NCBI RefSeq assembly: GCF_001050035.1
Contig: NZ_CVTA01000017.1
Coordinates: 1-64,000 of the forward strand
Direction: 5' to 3'
Length of the DNA stretch: 64,000 nt
Source: Mycolicibacterium komanii
GTDB taxonomy: Bacteria; Actinomycetota; Actinomycetes; Mycobacteriales; Mycobacteriaceae
The notes under the pieces are model-generated. The model saw only the letters and a program-made list of their open reading frames with translations. It did not search any database and had not been told where the DNA came from. The translations under genes were made by a program, and so were the position numbers. Shown here in pieces: positions 10,334 to 19,877 of this stretch; positions within the stretch are counted from its first letter, which is position 1, and every line of letters starts with the position of its first letter.

Positions 10334-11802
10334 TGGAACCCAGGACGCCGGTGTTGGTCGGCTACGGACAAGTCAACCAGCGTGACGAGAATCCCGAGGT
10401 GTCGCCGATCGACCTGATGGTCGCCGCGGCGCGCAATGCGGCGGACCCCAGGGTCCTCGAGGCGGTCGACTCGGTGCGTGTGGTCAACCTCCTGTCGTGG
10501 CGCTATCGCGATCCGGGATTGCTTCTTGCGCAACGTATCAACGCCGACAACGCGGACACCCGCTACACCGGCGTCGGCGGTAACACCCCCCAATCGCTGG
10601 TCAACGAGGCGTGCCGGGACATCCAGAACGGCCGCGCCGAGGTGGTGCTGATCGCCGGCGGAGAGACCTGGCGGACACGGAGCCGGCTGCGCGCCAAGGG
10701 CGTCAGGCCGGATTGGCCGCGCCAGGACGAGTCGGTGCCGATGGCCGAGGGCGCCGACGAGGGCGTGCCGATGGCCGGCCCCGCCGAGATCAAGATCAAC
10801 CTCGACCGGCCCGCGTTCGTCTACCCGATGTTCGAGCAGGCCCTGCGCATCGCCGCGGGGGAGTCCGACGAGGAGCACCGGCGTCGGATCGGCGAGTTGT
10901 GGGCTCAGTTCAGTGCGGTCGCCGCGACCAATCCGCACGCGTGGAACCGCGACGCCGTGCCCGCCGAGCAGATCTGGCAGCCCGGACCGAGCAACCGGAT
11001 GATCAGCTGGCCGTACCCGAAGCTGATGAACTCCAACAACATGGTCGACCAGGCGGCGGTCCTCGTGCTCACCTCCGCCGAGAAGGCGGCTGATTTGCAG
11101 ATCCCCAGAGACAGTTGGGTTTTCCCGTATTCGGGTACCGATTCGCACGACACGTATGCGATCGGCGAGCGGGCGGAGTTCCACACCTCACCGGCCATTC
11201 GCATCGGGGGTCGACGCGCCCTGGAACTGGCCGGTATCGGCGCCGACGACGTCGCGCTCATCGACGTCTACTCGTGCTTCCCGTCGGCGGTTCAGGTGGC
11301 GGCCAACGAACTCGGTCTTCCGCTCGGTGACCCCGACAGGCCGCTCACGGTGACCGGCGGGCTCACGTTCGCCGGCGGGCCGTGGAACAACTACGTCACC
11401 CATTCGATCGCGACCATGGCCGAACGGCTGGTCGCCGCACCCGGCCAGCTCGGACTGATCACCGCCAACGGCGGCTACCTCACCAAGCACAGTTTCGGCG
11501 TCTATGGCACCGAACCGCCGCCGCACGAATTCCGTTGGGAGGACGTGCAGTCCGAAGTCGATCGCGAGCCGACCCGGGAGGCGCTCGTCGACTGGTCGGG
11601 CGTGGGCACCGTCGAGACGTGGACGACGCCGTTCGACCGGGAGGGTGCGCCGGAGAAGGCGTTCCTCGCGGTGCGCACACCGGACGACGCGCGTGTCCTG
11701 GCGGTCATTCCTGACGCGGCGGGTGCGGCGGCGACGGTGGCCGAGGACATTGCGGGCGCCAAGGTCCAGGTCAACCCGGACGGTACGGCCGCGTTGGTCT
11801 AG
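10333..11802 (+). CDS. Thiolase-like (SCP2-type) protein, catalytic residues degenerate
   Basis: A 489-residue protein with a thiolase fold of the lipid-transfer/acetyl-CoA acetyltransferase type (RTPVLVGYGQVNQR, GGNTPQSLVNEAC, VVLIAGGETWRT, GIGADDVALIDVYSCFPSAVQVAANELGL). In true thiolases an active cysteine sits near the GGN-like segment and a GGGxxxGHPxG motif near the end; here the first shows no cysteine in GVGGNTPQ and the second reads GGLTFAGGPWNNYV, so classical thiolysis is doubtful. ATG 10333 overlaps the upstream stop (TGATG). The C-terminal DGTAALV coding tail lies in a tandem repeat. Confidence 0.75.
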   Translation: MEPRTPVLVGYGQVNQRDENPEVSPIDLMVAAARNAADPRVLEAVDSVRVVNLLSWRYRDPGLLLAQRINADNADTRYTGVGGNTPQSLVNEACRDIQNGRAEVVLIAGGETWRTRSRLRAKGVRPDWPRQDESVPMAEGADEGVPMAGPAEIKINLDRPAFVYPMFEQALRIAAGESDEEHRRRIGELWAQFSAVAATNPHAWNRDAVPAEQIWQPGPSNRMISWPYPKLMNSNNMVDQAAVLVLTSAEKAADLQIPRDSWVFPYSGTDSHDTYAIGERAEFHTSPAIRIGGRRALELAGIGADDVALIDVYSCFPSAVQVAANELGLPLGDPDRPLTVTGGLTFAGGPWNNYVTHSIATMAERLVAAPGQLGLITANGGYLTKHSFGVYGTEPPPHEFRWEDVQSEVDREPTREALVDWSGVGTVETWTTPFDREGAPEKAFLAVRTPDDARVLAVIPDAAGAAATVAEDIAGAKVQVNPDGTAALV

Positions 11803-11847
11803 ACGGTACGGCCGCATTGATCTAGACGGTACGGCCGCGTTGATCTA
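11779..11847. repeat. Three 23-bp tandem repeats at gene end
   Basis: Units at 11779-11801, 11802-11824 and 11825-11847 share GACGGTACGGCCGC followed by (G/A)TTG(G/A)TCTA. The first unit is the coding end of the thiolase-like gene (DGTAALV plus TAG); the two others are non-coding duplicates. A degenerate fourth copy (GAGCGCTACGGCGCGTTGG) runs into the end of the convergent lipoprotein gene. TCTAGA palindromes recur every 23 bp. Confidence 0.9.
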
Positions 11848-11852
11848 GAGCG

Positions 11853-12440
11853 CTACGGCGCGTTGGCGGGCACCTCGGTGTAGCGCGGCTGAAATCCCTC
11901 AGGGGCGAAGGTGAATCCCTTGCCCGTCGCCTCGCTCATGCACGAGACACCGGCATCCTGCACGTTGCAGCGGAATCCGGCGACGGCCAGAACCCGGTTG
12001 AAGTCGAGCACTTTCGCATCGCGGAGGACGAACTCCGGTCGCGTCAGCGCGACGAACCGGGGCTCGCCCTCGCGTTCGACGACGATCGCGTTGGGTGCGG
12101 CCTGCTCGGCGCCGGAATCGCGCACGGTGTCCGGTTCGCCGGTGATGTTCATGCTGGACTGCGGGGCGCTCGCCGATTGGCACCCCGCCTTCTCACGCGG
12201 GACGATCGCGCACGCCCACCGCCCGCTCGGCGTGGTGAAGTGGTAGACAGCCGTCCCCTCCGGATGCGCGACGTAGTCGAACGCGTCGACCAGGTGTGCG
12301 CGGTTCGGCGGCGCGGGCGGTGCCGCGGTGGTGGAGGTCGGAGGCGATGCAACGAAGGGCTCGTCGGTGGTGACGATCCGTTCGGCCGAACACCCCGCGA
12401 CGACGACCGCGGCGGTCGCGATCAGAGATAAAACACGCAT
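11853..12440 (-). CDS. Putative lipoprotein
   Basis: A 195-residue exported lipoprotein: MRVLSLIATAAVVVAGC has a hydrophobic segment and a lipobox with the lipidated Cys17. A Ser/Thr/Pro-rich linker (ASPPTSTTAAPPAPP) follows, then a compact domain containing YHFTTPSGRWACAIVP, KAGCQSA and RCNVQDAGVSCMSEATGKGFTFAPEGF. The SGRWACAI...CMSE pattern is common in mycobacterial exported proteins of unknown role, with paired cysteines probably in disulfides. ATG 12440 is chosen because the signal begins there; upstream in-frame sequence reads like non-coding Arg-rich filler. Confidence 0.75.
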   Translation of the reverse strand: MRVLSLIATAAVVVAGCSAERIVTTDEPFVASPPTSTTAAPPAPPNRAHLVDAFDYVAHPEGTAVYHFTTPSGRWACAIVPREKAGCQSASAPQSSMNITGEPDTVRDSGAEQAAPNAIVVEREGEPRFVALTRPEFVLRDAKVLDFNRVLAVAGFRCNVQDAGVSCMSEATGKGFTFAPEGFQPRYTEVPANAP

Positions 12441-12495
12441 GTCGGGTCCTAAGCGTGCCGCAACCGGATTCCGCCCGCCGCGGCGGGGTCCGGCG

Positions 12496-13224
12496 TCAGT
12501 CGGCGAGCATCGCTTTGAGGGTCTGCGCGTTCCACACCGCGTGCCCACCCAGGTCGTTGTTGAAGTAGACCAGCACGCGCCTGCCCTCGCCGTCCCACGC
12601 TCGGATCCTGTCCACCCAGCGGCGCAACTCGTCGTCGGGATAGGACCCCGCGTACATCGAGTCCTGGTCCGGGCCGTGCATCCGGATGTAGACCAGGTTG
12701 CTGGTGGCCCGCGGAACGCAGCGCAGGTTCGCCCCGCTCATCACCACGTACGCCGCGCCGTGGCGCTCGAGCAGGTCGTACACGGCGGGGTCGTCCCACG
12801 ACGCGTGCCGCAACTCCATGGCCACCGGAATACGGTCCGGCATCAGCTTGAGGAAGTACTCCAGGCGGGCGTCGTCGCGTTCCAACTCCGGATGCAACTG
12901 CACGAGCAGGGCTTCGCTACGGTCGCCCAACAGATTCCAGCACCGCTCGAAACGCTCGACCCACGGCTCCGGGTCCCGCAACCGCCGGTAGTGCGTCAGC
13001 CCTCGCTGGGCCTTGACCGACATCGTGAACCCGTCGGGTAGCCGCTGCCGCCAGCCGGCGAATGCGCTGTCCTTCGGCCAGCGGTAGAAGCTGGCGTTCA
13101 GCTCGACGGTGTCGAACTCCTCGACGTAGCGGGCCAACCGCTTGGCCACCGGCGTCCCAGCGGGATACAGCACGTCCTTCCAATGGTCGTACGACCACCC
13201 GGACGTGCCGATCCGGATCGCCAC
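12496..13224 (-). CDS. DUF72 (YecE-like) protein
   Basis: A 242-residue TIM-barrel-like protein of the DUF72/YecE family: IRIGTSGWSYDHWKDVLYP at the start, FDTVELNASFYRWPKDSAFAGW, FTMSVKAQRGLTH, PVAMELRHASW, YIRMHGP and VYFNNDLGGHAVWNA. GTG 13224 is preceded by AGGGGGA and lies four bases after the stop of the DNA-glycosylase gene, so the two are coupled. Biochemical role unknown. Confidence 0.85.
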   Translation of the reverse strand: MAIRIGTSGWSYDHWKDVLYPAGTPVAKRLARYVEEFDTVELNASFYRWPKDSAFAGWRQRLPDGFTMSVKAQRGLTHYRRLRDPEPWVERFERCWNLLGDRSEALLVQLHPELERDDARLEYFLKLMPDRIPVAMELRHASWDDPAVYDLLERHGAAYVVMSGANLRCVPRATSNLVYIRMHGPDQDSMYAGSYPDDELRRWVDRIRAWDGEGRRVLVYFNNDLGGHAVWNAQTLKAMLAD

Positions 13225-13228
13225 CGCG

Positions 13229-13876
13229 TCATCCCCCTGCGGCCACGCGCTCGCGCAGCTCGTCGTCGAGTGACGCCTTGACCAACGCGGCGGCGAGCTT
13301 CGCGCACTTACCCGGCGCCAGCGCGGCGAGTTCGTCGCTGCCGGTGGGCAGTCCGAGTTCGCGGGCGGCGGTCGTGGCCCGAGAGTCGAAATACGGCCGG
13401 ATCCACGTCCAGGTGTCCTGCACCTCCCGCAGGAAGATGTCGGCACCGGTGTCGCCGATTCCCTTGAACCGCTTGAGCGCTCGCGTCAAACCGGCCACGT
13501 CGTGGTCATCGGCGCCCTCGAGCGCGCGGAGGTCCCCGCCGTACTCGTCGACGACGGACCGCGCGATGTCGGTGAGCCTGGTCGCCGAGCTCTCGTCGTA
13601 CCGCACGTAGTGGGCGCGGCCGAACGCGCGGATCATGTCCGCTCGGTCGGCGTCGAGAACTGCCTTGGGGGTCCGCAGCCCCGCACGGGACAACTCCCGC
13701 GCGGCTGCCCCCGCGATGGAGGCGTCGATCGGCTTGCTCGACAGCATGCACAACGTGAGCAGTTTGAAGAGCGGCATCGGCTTGTCCGCCAACCGGATAC
13801 CGGCGTCTTCTGCGTAGGTCGTGCCCGCCTCGTCGAGCAGGCGCTTTGCCAGCTTCTTACGTGCTGCGGCGTCCAC
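13229..13876 (-). CDS. HhH-GPD DNA glycosylase / endonuclease III-like protein
   Basis: A 215-residue helical protein resembling the endonuclease III superfamily: LFKLLTLCMLSSKPIDASIAGAAARELSRAG, a helix-hairpin-helix FKGIGDTGADIFLREV (about 143-158), and a C-terminal helical part. The Fe-S cluster cysteines of Nth are not present. It may act in base-excision repair, but catalytic Lys/Asp assignments are uncertain by eye. The start overlaps the upstream TfoX-N gene by 20 bases and its end is four bases before DUF72, suggesting a three-gene operon. Confidence 0.7.
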   Translation of the reverse strand: MDAAARKKLAKRLLDEAGTTYAEDAGIRLADKPMPLFKLLTLCMLSSKPIDASIAGAAARELSRAGLRTPKAVLDADRADMIRAFGRAHYVRYDESSATRLTDIARSVVDEYGGDLRALEGADDHDVAGLTRALKRFKGIGDTGADIFLREVQDTWTWIRPYFDSRATTAARELGLPTGSDELAALAPGKCAKLAAALVKASLDDELRERVAAGG

Positions 13877-14228
13877 GTCGGCTGGCGTACCCGCGCTCTT
13901 TCGGGGGCAAACTCTTCGCGAAATCGACCGAGCGCGTGATCCACGGCTGCAGTTGCCGCTTGGTGGTGAGCCCGTCGCTGGTCACCCGCAGCCATCCGCG
14001 CATCTCCCTGCCCGCCATCACCATCGGTGCGACGTGCTCACGCGACAACAGCTTTGCGGCGTCGTCGTACGGCACCCGCACCATCAGACCGCCCTGACCG
14101 CTGGCGGCCACCGCCATATTGCCGTTGACCAGGAACGCCAACCCGCCGAACATCGGCTTTTCCTCGACTCCGCGTTCCCCGCTGAGCAGTTCGCGGATAC
14201 GGTGAGCGAGGTCCTCGTCGTACGCCAT
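13857..14228 (-). CDS. TfoX N-terminal domain protein
   Basis: A 123-residue protein with the TfoX/Sxy N-terminal fold: HRIRELLSGERGVEEKPMFGGLAFLVNGNMAVAASGQGGLMVRV. In gammaproteobacteria TfoX regulates competence; stand-alone N-terminal domains like this are widespread in actinobacteria with no known role. It is the first gene of a leftward set with the HhH glycosylase and DUF72. Confidence 0.85.
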   Translation of the reverse strand: MAYDEDLAHRIRELLSGERGVEEKPMFGGLAFLVNGNMAVAASGQGGLMVRVPYDDAAKLLSREHVAPMVMAGREMRGWLRVTSDGLTTKRQLQPWITRSVDFAKSLPPKERGYASRRGRRST

Positions 14229-14281
14229 GCACCGACGGTAGCGGCAGCATGCGACATATCACCGGCGAAAGACGGCCGCAC

Positions 14282-14331
14282 ACACGCTCAGGGTCGCGAC
14301 CGGAGACCCGGCCACGACCCTGAGTGCGTGT
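14282..14331 (-). terminator. lon terminator hairpin
   Basis: Arms ACACGCTCAGGGTCG (14282-14296) and CGACCCTGAGTGCGTGT (14315-14331) pair over 15 bases with a two-base bulge and an 18-base loop. It lies immediately after the lon stop on the lon strand, before the TfoX-N gene. Confidence 0.7.
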
Positions 14332-14336
14332 TGTCG

Positions 14337-16661
14337 TCAGGCCGCTGCCGTGGCCTCGGCCTCGACGGGTTGCAGCGCCTGCGCGACGATGTCGGCGACG
14401 TCGGTCATGGGTTTGACCTCCAGCGCGTCGAGCACGTCGGCCGGCACATCGTCCAGGTCCGGCTCGTTGCGTTGCGGTATGAAAACCGTTGACAGACCGG
14501 CCCGCTGCGCTGCCAGCAGCTTCTGCTTGACGCCGCCGATGGGCAGCACCCGGCCGTTCAGCGTGACCTCACCGGTCATGCCGACGTCCGCGCGCACCTG
14601 CCGACCGGTGGCCATCGACACCAGCGCGGTCACCATCGTCACGCCCGCCGACGGGCCGTCCTTCGGCACGGCGCCCGCGGGCACGTGCACGTGGATTCGC
14701 CGGTCCAGCGCCTTGGGGTCGACGCCCAACTGCTCGGCGTGTGAGCGCACGTAGGACAGCGCGATCTGCGCGGACTCCTTCATGACATCGCCCAGCTGCC
14801 CGGTCAGTTGCAGCCCGGGTTCACCGTCGGTCGCGCCGGCCTCGATGTAGAGCACATCGCCGCCGAGCCCGGTGACCGCCAGCCCGGTGGCCACGCCCGG
14901 GACCGCCGTGCGTTCGGCCGACTCCGGCAGGAACCGCGGACGGCCCAGGTACTCAACGAGATCCGGTTCGTCGAGGGTGATGCTGGTGACCTCGTCGGCC
15001 GCCAGCTTCGTCGTCACTTTGCGCAGCGCCTTGGCCAGCAGCCGCTCGAACTGACGCACGCCCGGCTCGCGGGTGTAGTCCGCCGCGATCTTGCGCAGTG
15101 CCGCCTCGGTGACCGTCACCTCGTCCTCGGTCAGCGCCGCGCGCTCGCGCTGCCGGGGCAGCAGGAAGTCGCGGGCGATGGCTACCTTGTCGTCTTCGGT
15201 GTAGCCGTCGATCTGCACCAGTTCCATGCGGTCCAGCAGCGCCGACGGGATGTTCTCGATGACGTTGGCCGTCGCCAGGAACACCACGTCCGACAGGTCC
15301 AGGTCGAGGTCGAGGTAGTGGTCACGGAACGTGTGGTTCTGCGCCGGGTCCAAGACCTCGAGCAGCGCCGCCGCGGGGTCGCCGCGGAAGTCGGAGCCGA
15401 CCTTGTCGATCTCGTCGAGCAGCACGACGGGGTTCATCGAACCCGCTTCACCGATGGCACGCACGATGCGCCCCGGCAGCGCGCCGACGTAGGTGCGCCT
15501 GTGGCCGCGGATCTCGGCCTCGTCGCGCACACCACCCAGGGCGACGCGAACGAACTTGCGGCCCAACGCCCGAGCCACGCTCTCGCCCAGCGAGGTCTTG
15601 CCGACCCCGGGCGGACCGGCCAGCACCATCACGGCGCCCGAACCGCGGCCGCCGACGACCTGCAACCCGCGCTGGGCGCGGCGCGCCCGCACGGCCAGGT
15701 ACTCGACGATGCGGTCCTTGACGTCCTCGAGGCCGTGGTGGTCGGCGTCCAGGATCGCCCTGGCCGCCTGCAGGTCGGTGGAGTCGTCGGTGCTGACGTT
15801 CCACGGCAGGTCCAGGACGGTGTCCAGCCAGGTGCGGATCCAGCCGCTCTCCGGGCTCTGATCGCCGGCCCGCTCGAGCTTGCCGACCTCGCGCAGCGCG
15901 GCCTCGCGAACCTTCTCGGGAAGGTCGGCGGCCTCGATACGGCTCCGGTAGTCATCAGAAGACCCCGTGCCGTCGTCGTCTCCCAATTCCTTGCGGATGG
16001 CGTTGAGTTGCTGGCGCAGCAGGAATTCCTTCTGCGTCTTCTCCATGCCTTCACGCACGTCTTCGGCAATCTTCTCGTTGACCTCGACCTCGGCCAGCTG
16101 CGCACCCGTCCACTCGATCAGCGCGCGCAGGCGCTCGCCGACGTCCGGCGTCTCGAGCAGTTGACGCTTCTGAACCTGGGTGAGATACGACGCGTACCCC
16201 GCCGTGTCGGCCAGCGCCGACGGATCGGAGAGCTGGTTGACGAAGTCGATGATCTGCCAGGCCTCGCGCCGTTGCAGCATCGCCAGCAGCAGCTTCTTGT
16301 ACTCGGCGGCGAGCTTGAAGGTCTCCTCGTTCGCCGGGGTCTCCTCGACCACGGTCACCTCGACCCACAGCGCCGCACCGGGTCCGGTCGCACCGGCGCC
16401 GATGTGCGCGCGGCTCTCACCCCGCACCACCGCGGCCGGCCCGCCGACCATGCGCCCGACCTGCACGATCGAGGCCAGCACGCCGTACGACGGGTACCGG
16501 TCCTCGAGGCGGGGAGCGATCAGCAGCTCACCGGATTCGCTGGCGCGCGCGGCGTCCACCGCGGCGCGGGCGGCCTCGTCGAGCTCGATCGGCACGACCA
16601 TCCCCGGCAGCACGATCGATTCGCTCAGGAACAGGACCGGAACTGTCTTGGCTTCAGCCAT
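14337..16661 (-). CDS. lon: ATP-dependent Lon protease
   Basis: A 774-residue LonA-type AAA+ serine protease. In order: N-terminal LON substrate domain ([21 protein letters not shown]), coiled helical region ([32 protein letters not shown]), Walker [10 protein letters not shown] and Walker [10 protein letters not shown] (middle), and the C-terminal protease domain with the catalytic Ser in [14 protein letters not shown] and Lys in [17 protein letters not shown] 16661 has GGAGG four to five bases before it and fits the LON domain start. It degrades damaged and regulatory proteins. Lon is missing in M. tuberculosis but present in M. smegmatis. A HAIR-like element sits directly upstream and a strong hairpin downstream. 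Confidence 0.97.
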   Translation of the reverse strand: MAEAKTVPVLFLSESIVLPGMVVPIELDEAARAAVDAARASESGELLIAPRLEDRYPSYGVLASIVQVGRMVGGPAAVVRGESRAHIGAGATGPGAALWVEVTVVEETPANEETFKLAAEYKKLLLAMLQRREAWQIIDFVNQLSDPSALADTAGYASYLTQVQKRQLLETPDVGERLRALIEWTGAQLAEVEVNEKIAEDVREGMEKTQKEFLLRQQLNAIRKELGDDDGTGSSDDYRSRIEAADLPEKVREAALREVGKLERAGDQSPESGWIRTWLDTVLDLPWNVSTDDSTDLQAARAILDADHHGLEDVKDRIVEYLAVRARRAQRGLQVVGGRGSGAVMVLAGPPGVGKTSLGESVARALGRKFVRVALGGVRDEAEIRGHRRTYVGALPGRIVRAIGEAGSMNPVVLLDEIDKVGSDFRGDPAAALLEVLDPAQNHTFRDHYLDLDLDLSDVVFLATANVIENIPSALLDRMELVQIDGYTEDDKVAIARDFLLPRQRERAALTEDEVTVTEAALRKIAADYTREPGVRQFERLLAKALRKVTTKLAADEVTSITLDEPDLVEYLGRPRFLPESAERTAVPGVATGLAVTGLGGDVLYIEAGATDGEPGLQLTGQLGDVMKESAQIALSYVRSHAEQLGVDPKALDRRIHVHVPAGAVPKDGPSAGVTMVTALVSMATGRQVRADVGMTGEVTLNGRVLPIGGVKQKLLAAQRAGLSTVFIPQRNEPDLDDVPADVLDALEVKPMTDVADIVAQALQPVEAEATAAA

Positions 16662-16674
16662 CAATCCTCCAAAG

Positions 16675-16695
16675 TTTGAGTCTGTTGCGCTCAAC
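16675..16695 (-). promoter_or_regulatory. HAIR-like HspR operator upstream of lon
   Basis: TTTGAGT-N7-GCTCAAC (16675-16681 and 16689-16695) matches the HspR-associated inverted repeat CTTGAGT-N7-ACTCAAG at 11 of 14 arm positions with exact seven-base spacing. It begins 13 bases before the lon start codon, just upstream of the GGAGG. In Streptomyces HspR represses lon through such sites; for this organism the role is inferred. Confidence 0.55.
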
Positions 16696-16820
16696 CTTCG
16701 GAGGGCCTCGTTTGTTCCCCGTTGCCACGTGTGACGTACGCCTGCGGCGAACGAGCATTCCCGGTCGCTGAGCTCACCGATTCACGGCCGTGGCCTCTCA
16801 CTCGCCGGCCCGGCAGGCGT

Positions 16821-16868
16821 CCCCGAACGGCAGGAAGCCTGCCGTTCGGGGGAAACGGCAGGCTTCCT
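16821..16868 (-). terminator. Twin overlapping hairpins after fbpC
   Basis: Two perfect stem-loops share one strand. Hairpin A pairs CCCCGAACGGCAGG (16821-16834) with 16838-16851 around an AAG loop. Hairpin B pairs AGGAAGCCTGCCGTT (16832-16846) with 16854-16868 around a seven-base loop. They cannot form together. On the minus strand they follow the fbpC stop (16895) by 27 bases, so they probably end fbpC transcription before the lon promoter. Confidence 0.7.
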
Positions 16869-16894
16869 GTTGTGGGTGGATCTAGGCGGTGCCG

Positions 16895-18022
<1,128 letters not shown>

Positions 18023-18083
18023 CTAACGATTACGACTCGGCGAGGACTCGAGTACGGGCAGAAACGGGCTGTTACCAGTGTGG

Positions 18084-19349
18084 TTAGAGTGACTCAGGAG
18101 GATTCCGGTCCGTATCCGACACGCGGGGCAGCAGCCGATGCAGCTGAGTGACGTGGCGCGGGCCCAGCTCGCTCAGCGAGGTCACCCCGAGTAGCCGCAT
18201 TGTGCGCGCGACCTGCTGCGAGAGGATCTCGACCGCCCGGTCGACGCCGGCCTCGCCGCCGGCCATCAGCCCGTAGAGATAGGCGCGACCGACGAGCACG
18301 AAGCGCGAGCCCAGCGCGATCGCCGCGACGATGTCGGCGCCGGACATCACACCGGTGTCCAGCAAAATCTCGGTGGTGTCGCCGAGTTCGGCGGCCACGG
18401 TGGGCAGCAGGTGAAACGGCACCGGCGCGCGGTCGAGTTGGCGGCCACCGTGATTGGACAGCACGATGCCGTCGACACCGAGTTCGGCGACGGCCCTGGC
18501 GTCCTCCAGTGTCTGAATTCCCTTGACCACCAACTTCTTAGGCCACTGGTTCTTGATCCACGCCAGATCATCGAAGTTGACCGTGGGATCGAACATGGTG
18601 TCGAGGTACTCGGCGACGGTGCCGGGCCAGCGGTCCAGCGAGGCGAACGACAGCGGTTCGGTGGTGAACAGGTCGAACCACCACCGCGGATGCGGGACCG
18701 CGTCGAGCACAGTGCGCAGCGTCAGCGTCGGGGGAATGGACATCCCGTTGCGGGTGTCGCGGTGGCGCGCGCCCGCGACCGGTACGTCGACGGTCACCAA
18801 CAGCGTGTCAAAGCCCGCGGCGGCAGCCCGTTCGACCAGGGCCATCGACCGGTCCCGGTCTTTCCACATGTACAGCTGAAACCAGTTGCGGCCGTGCGGG
18901 TTAGCCGCCTTGACATCTTCGATGGAGCTGGTGCCCAGGGTCGAGAGCGAGAACGGAATGCCTGCCCGCGCGGCGGCACGCGCGCCCGCGATCTCGCCCG
19001 CGGTGTGCATGAGCCGGGTGAAGCCGGTGGGCGCGATGCCGAACGGCTGGGCGACGTGACCGCCGAGCACCGTCGCGCCGGTGTCGATGTGCGAGACGTC
19101 GCGCAGGATGGTCGGGTGGAACTCGATGTCCCGGAACGCTTGTCGTGCACGCGCGAGTGACAGCTCGTCCTCGGCGGCGCCGTCGGTGTAGTCGAACGCC
19201 GCTTTCGGGGTCCGGCGCCTGGCGATCCGGCGCAGGTCCTCGATCGTCAAAGCGGCCGCCAGACGACGCTGCGTAGCGTTCAGTTGTGGCTTCTTGAACT
19301 GCAGCAGGGGGGCCAGTTCACGGGGGCGCGGAACACGGCGGCGCGTCAC
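18084..19349 (-). CDS. lldD2: L-lactate dehydrogenase, FMN-dependent
   Basis: A 421-residue FMN TIM-barrel alpha-hydroxyacid dehydrogenase that oxidises L-lactate to pyruvate at the membrane. Clear motifs: [62 protein letters not shown], and the catalytic [12 protein letters not shown] followed by [19 protein letters not shown]. It matches mycobacterial LldD2 (Rv1872c) closely from memory, including [19 protein letters not shown] 19349 is chosen for that reason and for GAAGG eight bases before it; an in-frame start at 19397 is possible. Confidence 0.93.
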   Translation of the reverse strand: MTRRRVPRPRELAPLLQFKKPQLNATQRRLAAALTIEDLRRIARRRTPKAAFDYTDGAAEDELSLARARQAFRDIEFHPTILRDVSHIDTGATVLGGHVAQPFGIAPTGFTRLMHTAGEIAGARAAARAGIPFSLSTLGTSSIEDVKAANPHGRNWFQLYMWKDRDRSMALVERAAAAGFDTLLVTVDVPVAGARHRDTRNGMSIPPTLTLRTVLDAVPHPRWWFDLFTTEPLSFASLDRWPGTVAEYLDTMFDPTVNFDDLAWIKNQWPKKLVVKGIQTLEDARAVAELGVDGIVLSNHGGRQLDRAPVPFHLLPTVAAELGDTTEILLDTGVMSGADIVAAIALGSRFVLVGRAYLYGLMAGGEAGVDRAVEILSQQVARTMRLLGVTSLSELGPRHVTQLHRLLPRVSDTDRNPPESL

Positions 19350-19424
19350 GATGGCGCCTTCGTCCGCCTGCCGTTGCGAGTGGTCATTGAACCGCACAGG
19401 TTAGCTTGTCAGACTGGCCGTGAC

Positions 19425-19877
19425 ATGGCTAAAGACAGATCGCCTTCCGACGACCCCTTCGACCTGCAACGCTTCGTCGACGCCCAGGAACGCGTCTACG
19501 ACACGGTGCTCGACGAACTGCGCGCCGGGCGCAAGCGCAGTCACTGGATCTGGTTCGTCTTTCCCCAGATGCGTGGGCTCGGCAGGAGCCCGACGGCGCA
19601 GCGCTACGGGATCGCTTCCCTCGCCGAGGCCCGGGCATATCTCGCCCACGACGTGCTGGGTCCGCGCCTGCGGCAATGCGCCGACCTGGTCGCCCGCAGT
19701 GAGCAGTCGTCGGCCGACGTGTTGTTCGGGTGGCCGGACAATCTCAAGGTGCGCTCGTCGATGACGTTGTTCGGCCGGGCAGCCGACGACCCGGAGGTCT
19801 TCGACCGCGTGCTGGCCAAGTATTACGACGGCGAACCGGACCCGCTCACCGTCGAACTGCTCAGCGCGGAGCGATGA
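19425..19877 (+). CDS. DUF1810 family protein
   Basis: A 150-residue soluble helical protein of the DUF1810 family: DPFDLQRFVDAQERVYDTVLDELRAGRKRSHWIWFVFPQMRGLGRSPTAQRYGI, with LGPRLRQC and SSMTLFGRAADD later. Structures of the family are known but function is not. It is divergent from lldD2, as Rv1873 is from Rv1872c (memory), and overlaps the end of the convergent GH13 gene by 17 bases. Confidence 0.9.
   Translation: MAKDRSPSDDPFDLQRFVDAQERVYDTVLDELRAGRKRSHWIWFVFPQMRGLGRSPTAQRYGIASLAEARAYLAHDVLGPRLRQCADLVARSEQSSADVLFGWPDNLKVRSSMTLFGRAADDPEVFDRVLAKYYDGEPDPLTVELLSAER

Noticed and set aside
14808..16679. A 623-codon open frame opposite lon.
   Set aside because: Antisense shadow of the Lon coding strand; composition is Arg/Gln/Val/Asp-rich and motif-free.
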